From assembly GCF_019801215.1 (NCBI RefSeq), contig NZ_JAHVJO010000002.1, positions 248,001 to 312,000 of the forward strand: a DNA stretch of 64,000 nt, given 5' to 3'. This document shows positions 49,684 through 58,124 of this stretch, piece by piece. The first letter of the stretch is position 1, and each line of letters starts with the position of its first letter. The DNA comes from Fictibacillus nanhaiensis. Lineage in GTDB: Bacteria > Bacillota > Bacilli > Bacillales > Fictibacillaceae. A program made the position numbers and the translations under genes. The notes under the pieces were generated by a model. That model saw nothing but the letters and a program-made list of their open reading frames with translations, did not search any database and had not been told where the DNA came from.

Positions 49684-49749
49684 CCGTTCTAAATTTCAAT
49701 AAAAAGAGCACTTCTCCCTCCTTAAGAAATGCACCCTATAATGGAATAA
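49684..49749 (-). repeat. attC-like site 45
   Basis: Left part CCGTTCTAAATTTCAATAAAAAG, hairpin GCACTTCTCC..TTAAGAAATGC, right arm ACCCTATAATGGAATAA. It lies 3' of the DinB-like gene. Confidence 0.75.
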
Positions 49750-49770
49750 CTGAAAGCTAATGAAGCTTTT

Positions 49771-50259
49771 TCAAAAGCTTCGTTTCGCTGCCCAAGCTCC
49801 TTGCATTTTACTAAGGAATACAATTTGCCCAATATGATAGGCGTCGTGCATCGCTAAACTCTTCAGTTCAATCATTAATGGATTGTCTTCAGGGATTTCT
49901 CTATATAAATCTTCTAATTCTGATGTTGCTAGTATTTTTTCTAGTTCACGATGAACATAAAAGTATTCTTGTTTTGTTTTCTGCCAATTTTGAGACGTCT
50001 CAGTTGGTACCCGATATGTAGCGTCATTATCTTCTGCCTGTGGTTCATTTGCAGTCTGACCAAGAAATCGTAACAGAATTCTTTTTTCAAAGAAAAGCAA
50101 ATGACAGACTAACTCCCAAATGGAATGAGCCCCCTCAACTGGTTTCCAAAATGCCTGTTCAAACGTGATATGTTCTAGGACTTTTTCAAGTGGGGGAAAC
50201 CAGTCTTCTTGATCTAAACAGCTTGCCCATTGCTGTAACAAAAGTGTCCTTACTTCCAT
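49771..50259 (-). CDS. DinB-like metal-binding protein
   Basis: 162 residues of the DinB/YfiT four-helix bundle. Candidate metal ligands are His in GAHSIWELVCHLLFFEKR and the pair in MHDAYHIGQIVFL (HxxxH). Bacillus members include thiol-dependent transferases; the exact function is unknown. ATG start with GGGAGG. Last gene of the array before the core chromosome. Confidence 0.85.
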   Translation of the reverse strand: MEVRTLLLQQWASCLDQEDWFPPLEKVLEHITFEQAFWKPVEGAHSIWELVCHLLFFEKRILLRFLGQTANEPQAEDNDATYRVPTETSQNWQKTKQEYFYVHRELEKILATSELEDLYREIPEDNPLMIELKSLAMHDAYHIGQIVFLSKMQGAWAAKRSF

Positions 50260-50349
50260 TTTCTATTTCCTCCCAATCTAATTAATCTATTGCGGTCGGT
50301 TATTCTGGCATAACTTAAAATTTCAAGATAAACTATCCAATTACCTTCT

Positions 50350-50380
50350 TCTCATCAATCTGCCCTGATTGTTGAATAAC
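50350..50380 (-). repeat. attC-like site 46, last, collapsed
   Basis: CTCATCAATCTGCC is joined to CTGATTGTTGAATAAC; no linker or hairpin. This is the boundary between the array and the minJ region. Confidence 0.7.
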
Positions 50381-50385
50381 AGGAA

Positions 50386-50414
50386 TAAAAAAAGACTCAC
50401 GTTAAATGAGCCTT
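50386..50414 (-). terminator. Terminator downstream of minJ
   Basis: AAGGCTCA pairs with TGAGTCTT around a 7-nt loop, followed by TTTTTATTC on the minus strand. It ends the core operon next to site 46. Confidence 0.75.
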
Positions 50415-50431
50415 TTAAATAAAAATTAAGC

Positions 50432-50498
50432 GATTCCGATAAATTATGAAAAATCATTCCGGAGAATTTTGAACGGATTCCGGTTAATTATGAAAAAT
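50432..50498. repeat. Phased ~21-bp direct repeats (locus C)
   Basis: Three units start with ATTCCG at 50433, 50456 and 50476 and continue toward AATT and TATGAAAA; units 1 and 3 are nearly identical (ATTCCGRTWAATTATGAA). Spacing and core are like the repeats upstream of the NERD genes. They end at the minJ stop codon. Confidence 0.6.
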
Positions 50499-50502
50499 TA
50501 CA

Positions 50503-51702
50503 TCAATTCACAACCGCTACGTTTCTATCAACGACATCATGAACGAGGAGGACTCCTAGCTGATGGTGTTCGTTTTGATAGAGTGATCCTTGTACAAAAC
50601 GGATTTCTCCGTTTATATCAAGAACCTCGAGCTTACAATAAGCAGCATTGATTTGAAGAGCCCGGTAAAGACTTGTTTCATGTGTCATGGTCACACCATT
50701 GACTTTAACAATGACTTCTCCGACCTTTAATCCCATTTTAGCGGCTGGAGTATTTGGAACGACGGCCAGGATGATCGTACCTTTATCACGCTGGATAAAG
50801 AACGAGGGTCTTGTATCGTCACGCTGACTCGTAACGAGCGTAATGAGTTCACGTCCTGCAATAGCTGCAGCGATGGCAATCGCAACAAGGAGTGGCAGAT
50901 TGTAAAAGTGTCCAGCTGCAGCAATACCCAACACGATCACGCCTAATAACATTACTTGTTTTCCGAGATGCTTGATCGCCTCTGCTGGAAGTGTATGGGT
51001 GACAAGCTGACGATAGCCGATTGCGAACGGCACTAGGAAAAATGAAAACCCTACAGCTCCCATCGGAAACAGTGGCCACCAGTCTAGCACTGGGATAGCT
51101 CCTACAGGTAACACAATAAACTGTGGCACGATCCAGAAGCGTGTAGCTTCGTGCGCCCCTACATAATGCCCTCTTTTTCCTTTAAAGAGGCGCGGGGATG
51201 TACGATCTGCTCCTTTCCATACGATGAGAATTCCTTCTTGTATGAGGAGAACACCTAATATAACAGCTAATGAATCAAGAGGCGTTTGTTGAACGTCATT
51301 GATCCATTGATCTAAAAAAGCAATGTCTGTCCCAAACTGCGGCATCACTAAGCCTACAACTGCCGCTAAACTCACGGCATAGGCAGGAGCCATGAACCGT
51401 GTTTTCATGGTTAGTCCAAGTATGGCATAAAGGATGCCGATTAAAGCTATCATTCCGATCGGCAGAGTTACACCAGCGATAATAAAAATCACTGAACCGA
51501 TGAGGCCTATTAGAATACCAGGCAACAACGAGAATATCAGATTATCAATGACTGGATGAACCTTCACTTTAAATTCTTTACGTTCACGTTTTACACGCTT
51601 GAGCCCGATCAAAAAGGCGACAAGTATGAATCCATAAAAAAGCGGGTGTAAAAAAAGCCGCCCGAAGCCTTGCAGCAATTCGTTCACAAAGGTGTCTGTC
51701 AT
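50503..51702 (-). CDS. minJ: Division-topology protein MinJ
   Basis: 399 residues: several membrane segments through about residue 290, then a C-terminal PDZ domain (GTIILAVVPNTPAAKMGLKVGEVIVKVNGVTM). In Bacillus MinJ (YvjD) bridges DivIVA and MinD at the poles and septum. Length, topology and position next to ctpB and ftsEX agree. Its ATG overlaps the stop of the 59-residue gene upstream (ATGA). Confidence 0.87.
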   Translation of the reverse strand: MTDTFVNELLQGFGRLFLHPLFYGFILVAFLIGLKRVKRERKEFKVKVHPVIDNLIFSLLPGILIGLIGSVIFIIAGVTLPIGMIALIGILYAILGLTMKTRFMAPAYAVSLAAVVGLVMPQFGTDIAFLDQWINDVQQTPLDSLAVILGVLLIQEGILIVWKGADRTSPRLFKGKRGHYVGAHEATRFWIVPQFIVLPVGAIPVLDWWPLFPMGAVGFSFFLVPFAIGYRQLVTHTLPAEAIKHLGKQVMLLGVIVLGIAAAGHFYNLPLLVAIAIAAAIAGRELITLVTSQRDDTRPSFFIQRDKGTIILAVVPNTPAAKMGLKVGEVIVKVNGVTMTHETSLYRALQINAAYCKLEVLDINGEIRFVQGSLYQNEHHQLGVLLVHDVVDRNVAVVN

Positions 51703-51878
51703 GGGCGTTCTCTCCTTTTTTTCTCTGTAATTCTATCCACTTTTTCTTCTATTCTCTTAAGTCTTCGGTCACTTGCCACTGCTCGTTTGATGAGCATTCC
51801 AATCCCGCTGATCAGAAGGACTACCATCAAAAGAGCTATCAGTTGAAACAGTACATCTCCAACATTTATTGATCCCAT
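51699..51878 (-). CDS. Small membrane protein, 59 aa, DUF4083-like
   Basis: One membrane helix (VLFQLIALLMVVLLISGIGML) followed by a basic helix that could be a coiled coil (KRAVASDRRLKRIEEKVDRITEKKRRERP). The layout fits DUF4083 small proteins (from memory). The stop overlaps the minJ start by 4 nt, so translation is coupled; a role with MinJ is an inference. Confidence 0.7.
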   Translation of the reverse strand: MGSINVGDVLFQLIALLMVVLLISGIGMLIKRAVASDRRLKRIEEKVDRITEKKRRERP

Positions 51879-51898
51879 ATTTGCTACCCCTTTTTGTG

Positions 51899-51934
51899 CA
51901 AAGAAAATCCGCAGAGAATTCTTCCTCTACGGAT
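51899..51934 (-). terminator. Terminator after ctpB
   Basis: ATCCGTAGAG pairs with CTCTGCGGAT around GAAGAATT and is followed by TTTCTTTG on the minus strand. Confidence 0.7.
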
Positions 51935-51973
51935 AGTATTCGTGTTTTCGTTGTTTTTTCCTGCCATTCTGCC

Positions 51974-53440
51974 TTATTTTGCAACTAATTCAATGGCCGT
52001 TTTGCGCTGGACGTCATTTTTAACATTACGGATGGAATCAATGACTTTCGACTCCATTTTTCCTGCTGTTTTCTGATCAACTTTTCCTGTCGCTTTTAAA
52101 TTGTTTGCACGCTGGAAAGCTGTTACAGCGGATTGGGTTTTTTCATCAAAATAGCCGTCTTCACGTCCTGTTTGAAAGCCTAATCCGTTTAACATGACTT
52201 GAGCATTTTTTACTTGCTCATTGTTCATATCAAACTCGAGCGGTTTTTCAATTGAGATTGGATTTGTGTAGAAGTATTCAGGCTGTTTCACTTCATACGT
52301 AGGCTTTACGCCTTTTTTATGAATCCAATTTCCGTCTGGTGTGAGCCACTTAAACAGGGTCAGCTTAATGTTTGATCCATCTCCAAGATCGATGGATTGC
52401 TGAACTGTTCCTTTTCCGAATGATTTCTCACCAACGAGATCATAACTTCCTGCTTCTTGTAAGGCAGCAGCCAAAATTTCAGAAGCGGATGCACTTCCTT
52501 TATCGATCAATCCTACGATCGGATAATTCTTCTTTTCTTTTAGTGTAGACACGTAACGCTCTTTGTTTCCTTTACGGTCTTCGATTTGAACAAATGGTTT
52601 TTTCTCTGGAATGATCTGACGCAGGATACTATCCACGGCTTCTAGGTAACCGCCAGGATTTCCACGAACATCAATCACGAGTCCATCAATTTTGTCTTTT
52701 TCAAGTTCTGTTAATTGCTTTTTAAAATCAGAGCCTGTTTTTTCAGAGAATGAGGTAATTTCAATCACGCCAATTTTTTTGCCGTTCACTTTTTCAACTT
52801 CTGAATAAACGGTCTCGATCGGAATCTCATCACGTGTGACTTTGATCGGCATCACATCGTTTACGCCGCTTCTTTTCACACCTAATGTAACGACGGATCC
52901 TTTTTCACCACGGATCTTTAGTACGGCTTTGTACAGGTCTAAGCCTTCTACACTCTTACCATCAATCGTTACGATTTGATCATTTGGCTTGATTCCCGCT
53001 TTTTCGGCAGGTGAATCTTTGAACGGAGCTACGATGGTTACTTTTCCGTCTACCATGCTGACTTCTGCCCCTATTCCTTCAAACGAAGAATCGAGCGACT
53101 GTGTGAACTGGCTCGCCGTTTCTTCATCCATGTAAACGGAATACGGATCTTTTAAGGTTTTGACCATGCCTTGAATGGCACCTTCAAGCAGTTTTTTCCG
53201 GTCCACGTCTTCCACGTAGCGAGAAGAAATGATTTCATACGTCTTTTGAAGCTTTGAGAATTCTTCGTTGCTGTCTAGCTTCGTTTTTGTCTTCGGCAGA
53301 TCGCTTACTTCACCATTTTGAACAAAATTCGAATCATTCCCAAACAGCGCCATAGAACCATATGTTCCACCAGCACCAACGAGCATGGAAAGGATAATCA
53401 GCAGGGCCAACATCTTTTTATTCACGTTCATTCTGCTCAC
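51974..53440 (-). CDS. ctpB: S41 C-terminal processing protease CtpB
   Basis: 488 residues. Membrane anchor near residues 8-30, PDZ domain at about 95-170 (EGIGAEVSMVDGKVTIVAPF, PAEKAGIKPNDQIVTIDG), and S41 domain with the Ser in KGSASASEILAAALQ and the Lys in VGEKSFGKGTVQQS. The last 65 residues form a peptidoglycan-binding domain (AQVMLNGLGFQTGREDGYFD). In Bacillus, CtpB cleaves SpoIVFA/SpoIVB-related targets during sporulation. The location after ftsX and the EnvC-like gene fits. Confidence 0.92.
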   Translation of the reverse strand: MSRMNVNKKMLALLIILSMLVGAGGTYGSMALFGNDSNFVQNGEVSDLPKTKTKLDSNEEFSKLQKTYEIISSRYVEDVDRKKLLEGAIQGMVKTLKDPYSVYMDEETASQFTQSLDSSFEGIGAEVSMVDGKVTIVAPFKDSPAEKAGIKPNDQIVTIDGKSVEGLDLYKAVLKIRGEKGSVVTLGVKRSGVNDVMPIKVTRDEIPIETVYSEVEKVNGKKIGVIEITSFSEKTGSDFKKQLTELEKDKIDGLVIDVRGNPGGYLEAVDSILRQIIPEKKPFVQIEDRKGNKERYVSTLKEKKNYPIVGLIDKGSASASEILAAALQEAGSYDLVGEKSFGKGTVQQSIDLGDGSNIKLTLFKWLTPDGNWIHKKGVKPTYEVKQPEYFYTNPISIEKPLEFDMNNEQVKNAQVMLNGLGFQTGREDGYFDEKTQSAVTAFQRANNLKATGKVDQKTAGKMESKVIDSIRNVKNDVQRKTAIELVAK

Positions 53441-53456
53441 CTCATTTTTGCAGGAA

Positions 53457-53489
53457 AAGGCATCACACCCTGCAAAGTGCGATGCCTTC
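53457..53489 (-). terminator. Terminator between the EnvC-like gene and ctpB
   Basis: AAGGCATCGCAC pairs with GGTGTGATGCCTT on the minus strand and is followed by TTCC. The T-run is short, so read-through into ctpB may be substantial. Confidence 0.55.
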
Positions 53490-53567
53490 CATTGTAAGAG
53501 ATTCTCTTCGATAGAGCCTGTCTCCTACTTCACTATATGAATAGCCTGTTTAGTTTATGTGTTTATT

Positions 53568-54785
53568 TTACCAGTAAGCCGCAGGATTTACAGCATTTGT
53601 TTTCCCTGCATTCCAAGGTCCTTTGTGAAGCTCAAAGTGCAAGTGCTGACCATGAGAGGCACCGGTGTTACCCATGTTGCCTAAGAATTGGCCTTTTGAG
53701 ACTGATCCGCCTTGTACGGCACGGCTGCTCAAATGAGCGTAAACCGTAGTCCATTGCTGTCCGCCGATAGAATGCGAAATATAAATGACATTTCCGTATG
53801 AAGGAGAATATTCGGATTTGATCACTGTTCCATCTGCTGCTGCATAGATCGGAACGGTTCCGCCTTTCGCGATGTCCACTCCCTGATGCATGCCGCCTTC
53901 TCTCATACCATATCCAGAAGAGACATATCCTGCTGCAGGCTTGATGATCATTCCATTTCCTGAAACAGGTCCCATGGATGGAGCTGATCCGCGAGAAGCT
54001 GCTGCTTCACGGGCTGCTTTTTCACGAGCTGCTGCACGTGCTTGCTCTGCACGGAACGCTTCTTCTTGTGCTTTAAGAATCGCACCTTCATTTTCAATCT
54101 TGTGCATTTCTTCATGAATATGTTCTTCTTCTTCTTCAAGTGATTCCATTAAACGGTCTTTTTCAGCCATTTGCGCTTTCAGGTTTTGCTGAAGCTTCTG
54201 CAGATCTTGCATGGCTTTTTGTAGACTGCTCAATTTATTCTCAACAGCTGCCATCTTTTCTTCAAGCAGCTCTTTGTCTTTCTTTTGTTCCTCTAAAAGC
54301 TGACGATCTTGTTCTGCAATCATGTTCAACGCTAGAACACGGTCTAGAAAATCACCAAAGTCCTTTGAGCCAAGAACAACTTCGAGGTAGGAAACCGCTC
54401 CTCCTGATTCGTACATGGAGTTAACGCGCTCTTTTAAAAGCTGGTCGCGCTTTGCAATTCGTTTCTCAACTTCAATGATTTCTTCTTTTAATACGGTAAT
54501 CTCTTTCTTTGTTTCTCCGATGTCTGCTTGTTTTTTAGTAATCTTTGTATCTGTTTCAGATGTTAGTGTATCGATTCTTGTAATTTCTTTTTCAAGTGCT
54601 GCCTGACTGCTTTTGTTTTCTTGTAGCTTAGACTTTGACTGCTCTGCTTTTTTAGCGTTCTCTTGTTGTTTTTTCTTTATGCTTGATAAAGATTCCGCGC
54701 GAACGACGGATTCAGAGTTATACACAGAAAAAGCGCTCAGTGCTAAACTTAAAGATAACACTGTACCAAACACTTTGCGTTTCAT
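53568..54785 (-). CDS. EnvC-like M23 peptidase/hydrolase activator
   Basis: 405 residues. Signal peptide to about residue 31 (VVRAES), a long coiled coil (about 35-260; glutamate- and lysine-rich heptads such as ELLEEKMAAVENKLSSLQKAM), then an M23/LytM domain with HQGVDIAKGG and HGQHLHFELHKG. The zinc ligands (H..D and HxH) all appear present, unlike the degenerate site in E. coli EnvC, so this protein may itself cut peptidoglycan. Position in the ftsEX operon implies control by FtsEX during division or elongation. Confidence 0.9.
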   Translation of the reverse strand: MKRKVFGTVLSLSLALSAFSVYNSESVVRAESLSSIKKKQQENAKKAEQSKSKLQENKSSQAALEKEITRIDTLTSETDTKITKKQADIGETKKEITVLKEEIIEVEKRIAKRDQLLKERVNSMYESGGAVSYLEVVLGSKDFGDFLDRVLALNMIAEQDRQLLEEQKKDKELLEEKMAAVENKLSSLQKAMQDLQKLQQNLKAQMAEKDRLMESLEEEEEHIHEEMHKIENEGAILKAQEEAFRAEQARAAAREKAAREAAASRGSAPSMGPVSGNGMIIKPAAGYVSSGYGMREGGMHQGVDIAKGGTVPIYAAADGTVIKSEYSPSYGNVIYISHSIGGQQWTTVYAHLSSRAVQGGSVSKGQFLGNMGNTGASHGQHLHFELHKGPWNAGKTNAVNPAAYW

Positions 54786-54849
54786 TCGTTTTCCTCCCTA
54801 ACCCCTATTAATTTTTTCGTTTTTCATGAATCTTTACTTCTGCTTAGCT

Positions 54850-55743
54850 TTATATCTTCAAGAACTTACGGACAGACGTTAAGCTTCCCCATACCCCGAT
54901 CACTCCGCCAATCAACAGCATCAATAACGCGAGCTGAGGAATAAGCGGTGTCACCGGCAATAACTCAATAAATACAGTCCCTAGTTTCTGATTCACAATA
55001 TCAAATACGGCCTGATATCCTACTGCGATTACTATTATAGGAAGGAATGCGCCAAACACTCCTAATGCAAATCCTTCTATAAAGAACGGCCAGCGGATGA
55101 ACCCGTTTGTTGCACCAACAAGCTTCATAATCTCAATCTCGCGTCGGCGCGTGACAATCGTAAGTTTTATCGTATTAGAGATAAGGAACATCGCAGTGAA
55201 TACAAGTCCTAAAACGAGGAAAATCCCAACGTTACGGGCAGCGTCTGTGACTTTGAATAACTTTTCAACGGTTCCTTTTCCATACTCCACTTTGTTCACA
55301 AACTTGAACTTCTCAACTTCTTTGGCAACCACAGCAGTATCCTGCGGCTTGTCTGTATATATAATAAAAGCATCTCGAAGCGGGTTCTCCTCTTTTAATG
55401 AAGAAAAGACTTCCCCTTCATCTCCAAGACTCTCAATTAGCTCATCTAAACCTTCTTCTTTTGACTGATACTTCACACTTTTTACTTTATCGAGTTTCTC
55501 AAGATCTTTTTGATAAACATCATAGCTTTCAGGTTTTTCGGTTCGTTCAATATAAGCTCTAATCTGTACATCATCTTCTATTTGACTGGCAATAAAGTTG
55601 ATGTTCAACAAGATAGCCAGGAATACACTTACTAGAAGCAGTGTGACCGTTACAGCACTGATAGATGCGAAAGACATCCAGCCGTTTCGTCCCATACTTT
55701 TAAAGGCTTCAACAAAATGACGCTTAAATGTTCTAATCTTCAT
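54850..55743 (-). CDS. ftsX: Cell division membrane protein FtsX
   Basis: 297 residues: N-terminal [28 protein letters not shown], one membrane helix, a large extracytoplasmic loop, then three membrane segments with NTIKLTIVTRRREIEIMKLVGATNGFIRWPF, the FtsX signature. The start at 55743 overlaps the end of ftsE (ATGAAGATTAG) and has AAGGGGG upstream; a longer in-frame start at 55797 lies inside ftsE. With FtsE it forms an ABC-like complex that activates wall hydrolases. Confidence 0.95.
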   Translation of the reverse strand: MKIRTFKRHFVEAFKSMGRNGWMSFASISAVTVTLLLVSVFLAILLNINFIASQIEDDVQIRAYIERTEKPESYDVYQKDLEKLDKVKSVKYQSKEEGLDELIESLGDEGEVFSSLKEENPLRDAFIIYTDKPQDTAVVAKEVEKFKFVNKVEYGKGTVEKLFKVTDAARNVGIFLVLGLVFTAMFLISNTIKLTIVTRRREIEIMKLVGATNGFIRWPFFIEGFALGVFGAFLPIIVIAVGYQAVFDIVNQKLGTVFIELLPVTPLIPQLALLMLLIGGVIGVWGSLTSVRKFLKI

Positions 55744-56419
55744 AGCCGTAATCCCCCTTCGCCTCATCACGTACAATTCGGCCGCCTTCAATGGCAATTA
55801 CGCGCTTTGTAATTGTATTAACGATTTCTTTATTGTGAGTCGCCATGACAACGGTTGTGCCACGTGCGTTAATCTCTTTAAAAATGTCCATGATCTCCCA
55901 AGCGGTTTCGGGATCCAGGTTTCCTGTAGGCTCGTCTGCAATCACAACAGGCGGCCGGTTAACGATGGAACGCGCGATCGATACACGCTGCTGTTCTCCG
56001 CCGGAAAGCTCATCTGGAAACATGCGGGCTTTGTTTTTCAGTTTTACAAGATCGAGAACTTCCATAACACGTTCCCGGATGACTTTTGGTGATTCTTCTA
56101 TCACTTCAAGTGCAAAAGCTACATTTTCGTAAACCGTTAAACGTGGTAATAGTTTAAAGTCCTGAAAAATGACGCCCATCTTTCTGCGTACCTTAGGAAT
56201 CTGGCGTTCTTTCACTTTTGCGAGGTTTGTTCCATTTATAATAATAGATCCTTTTGTTGGCTTTTCTTCGCGATACATACATTTTATAAATGTAGATTTC
56301 CCTGCCCCACTAGGTCCGACTACATAAACAAATTCACCTTTTTCTATGTAGACGTCAATACCGTTCAGTGCCATTACACCATTCGGATAGGTTTTCCACA
56401 CATCAATCATTTCTATCAA
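55733..56419 (-). CDS. ftsE: Cell division ATP-binding protein FtsE
   Basis: 228 residues with Walker A (GPSGAGKST), signature [15 protein letters not shown], Walker B ([18 protein letters not shown]) and the H-loop ([11 protein letters not shown]). The start at 56419 is the first [17 protein letters not shown]. It overlaps ftsX by 11 nt. It energises FtsX and through it the wall hydrolases; the EnvC-like factor is two genes downstream. Confidence 0.97.
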   Translation of the reverse strand: MIEMIDVWKTYPNGVMALNGIDVYIEKGEFVYVVGPSGAGKSTFIKCMYREEKPTKGSIIINGTNLAKVKERQIPKVRRKMGVIFQDFKLLPRLTVYENVAFALEVIEESPKVIRERVMEVLDLVKLKNKARMFPDELSGGEQQRVSIARSIVNRPPVVIADEPTGNLDPETAWEIMDIFKEINARGTTVVMATHNKEIVNTITKRVIAIEGGRIVRDEAKGDYGYED

Positions 56420-56835
56420 TTTATGCTCACTTCCTTACTGCTCCAAAAAATATTTCCCATATCAATCAACAGTCTTATTTTTCTATTTATATAAGTCTTT
56501 CGACAAACACGCGATTTCTGTCAGTTTTTTTCCGCAATAATTATTATAACATCTTGAACTGACAATTTTATTACAGTTGTGTTTCATCTTGTCTCTAACA
56601 AGGGACCTTAGTCGCGTTTTCTCCCTATGGTATTTGATAAATTACGACACCATTCGCTGATTTCCTTTATTTTTAGAAAAATCTTGCACGTAAAGTTTTC
56701 GACATTGCGCTCTTAAAGGCGACCATTGAAAATCAATTTCAGCCCTTTTGTACCGGTATTACGCTTTGTTTTATCGGTATATGTTACAGAATGTGTAGTA
56801 AAAAGGACGCGGTTGTGACATATATCCTACATAAA
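56420..56835. other. Upstream region of ftsE
   Basis: About 420 bp without a gene. It contains the likely ftsEX promoter (extended -10 near 56543) and AT-rich DNA; no repeat of either family was seen. Confidence 0.5.
56543..56551 (-). promoter_or_regulatory. Extended -10 promoter, probably for ftsEX
   Basis: On the minus strand TGTTATAAT is a perfect extended -10 (TGnTATAAT), about 120 nt before the ftsE start. The -35 region is weak, which is usual for this type. Confidence 0.45.
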
Positions 56836-56837
56836 CA

Positions 56838-56870
56838 CAAAAAAACCAACCCTTTTTGACAAGGGCTGGC
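56838..56870 (-). terminator. Terminator of the YvjA-like gene
   Basis: CCAGCCCTT pairs with AAGGGTTGG around a 6-nt loop, followed by seven T on the minus strand, just past the stop at 56888. Confidence 0.88.
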
Positions 56871-56887
56871 ATTTTTCTTATTTGATC

Positions 56888-57787
56888 TTATCCTCGTTTA
56901 AACCCTTCTCCAAGTACTTCATTCGCATTTACAACGATAACGAATGCAGAAGGATCCACGCTTTTTACATATTGTTTCAGTTTCGTCACTTCATATTGCG
57001 CCACGACAACCATCAGCATTGGACGCTCATCCTGTGTATAGCCGCCAAGTGCATTGATCTTCGTTACGCCTCGGTAAATGTGCGTAAGGATTCCTTGACG
57101 CAGCTCTTCTTCTCGATCAGAAATAATGAGCGCCATTTTGGAAGTGCCAAGACCGATCTGCACAACATCGATCGTTTTTGCCGTAATGAACATGGCAATC
57201 AGTGCGTATAGCGCTTGTTCGATGCCAAAGATCAGTGCTGAACTTAGAACAATCGTCCCGTCGATAAGGAGTATGATCGTTCCGAGTGACATCCCGATGT
57301 ATTTATGGATGATCTGGGCGAGTAAGTCTACTCCGCCTGTAGAAGCTTTTCCTCGGAACACGATACCGAGTCCCGCTCCGATTCCAAGTCCTCCGAATAT
57401 CGCGCCGAGTAGTGGATCTTCTGTTGCCGCTCCCCATTCTTCAAAAATAAAGACGAAGAGTGGCAGGACCAGTGTGCCGACAAGCGTTTTCGCGCCAAAC
57501 CGCTTTCCGAGGAAAAAGAGACCTGCAACGAAGAGTGGAATGTTAAGACTCCACTGCACATAGGATGGCTTCCATTGGAATAGTCCGTAAAGGATGGTCG
57601 AAATACCGCTCACGCCGCCGGATGCGATTTCGTTAGGAAGCAAGAATACCGAGAAGGCCAAGGCTACAAGCCCAGAGCCGATCACGACATATACATATTC
57701 TAAAATAAGTTCTATTGTTGGGTGAAGAAACCCGCGTCTTTTTCGTATGGCCATCATCATGGTGTCCGTTAACCCTCTAACTTTCAT
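56888..57787 (-). CDS. yvjA: YitT/YvjA-family membrane protein (DUF2179)
   Basis: About 299 residues: five to six membrane segments, including YVYVVIGSGLVALAFSVFLLPNEIASGGVSGISTILYG and GTIILLIDGTIVLSSALIFG, then a C-terminal DUF2179 domain (ALIISDREEELRQGILTHIYRGVTKINALGGY). This is the YitT/YvjA group. In B. subtilis yvjA lies close to ftsEX-ctpB-minJ, which supports the symbol. Start near 57787 (MKVRGLTD); earlier frame is without ribosome site. Function unknown. Confidence 0.85.
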   Translation of the reverse strand: MKVRGLTDTMMMAIRKRRGFLHPTIELILEYVYVVIGSGLVALAFSVFLLPNEIASGGVSGISTILYGLFQWKPSYVQWSLNIPLFVAGLFFLGKRFGAKTLVGTLVLPLFVFIFEEWGAATEDPLLGAIFGGLGIGAGLGIVFRGKASTGGVDLLAQIIHKYIGMSLGTIILLIDGTIVLSSALIFGIEQALYALIAMFITAKTIDVVQIGLGTSKMALIISDREEELRQGILTHIYRGVTKINALGGYTQDERPMLMVVVAQYEVTKLKQYVKSVDPSAFVIVVNANEVLGEGFKRG

Positions 57788-57945
57788 AAGGAATTCTTTC
57801 AAACGAAAAAAGTATACCAATCTAGCATGCCCTTGTAAACGCAATCTTAGTGCCGCGGTGATGGGGTGAAGGAGTTGGGGGGATATAGTGAGGTGCGATT
57901 ATGTGGTTACACCGTGCGAGATGTCGAAAATCGGATAAAAGTAAA

Positions 57946-58016
57946 ATAACGTGGAATTCCTGAAAATAACGTGGTATTAGTGCGGTTTAACGTGGGTTTA
58001 TTACAAATAACGTGGA
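57946..58016. repeat. Phased ~20.5-bp direct repeats upstream of NERD gene (locus B)
   Basis: AACGTGG occurs at 57948, 57968, 57989 and 58009 (steps 20, 21, 20), each in the context ATAACGTGGWWTTA or close to it. The shared core with locus A is CGTGRWATT. No frame spans them. They fill the gap between the YvjA-like and NERD genes; CGTGCGAGATGTCG lies 5' of them, similar to the GTCG-rich lead of locus A. Confidence 0.7.
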
Positions 58017-58124
58017 TATAGAGAATTCCACCAATGAAAATGCAGTAAATCGTTTTTTGTCTGAAGCACTTACCTTCGACACAATAGGGGTTAGACAGCC
58101 ACCATCTATAAAGGAGGGAATTTT

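Larger units (their letters stand above)
421..50381 (-). repeat. Array of 46 same-orientation attC-like sites
   Basis: At least 46 copies or remnants of one element separate single genes or small gene groups. Plus-strand order is: left arm (consensus TTATTCAACAATCCTGC), a linker (GTTCAATAAGTTCCATAAAA), a variable hairpin, then a right arm (GCACCCGATTGTTGAATAA). The outer arms are mutually complementary, and their ends match the integron core patterns RYYYAAC (ATTCAAC) and GTTRRRY (GTTGAAT). Read on the minus strand, the hairpin plus the following T-run is an intrinsic terminator for the gene ending at the right arm. All copies point the same way. Identity as integron-like recombination sites is inferred; repetition, orientation and palindromy are seen directly. 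Confidence 0.8.

Noticed and set aside
421-50381. The repeats as a CRISPR array
   Set aside because: Spacing ranges from about 100 bp to several kb and the spacers are genes; unit sequence varies and no cas gene is present.
421-50381. The repeats as MITEs of a transposon
   Set aside because: The terminal arms are inverted, but no target duplication, no second orientation and no transposase were seen. It remains a weaker alternative rather than excluded.
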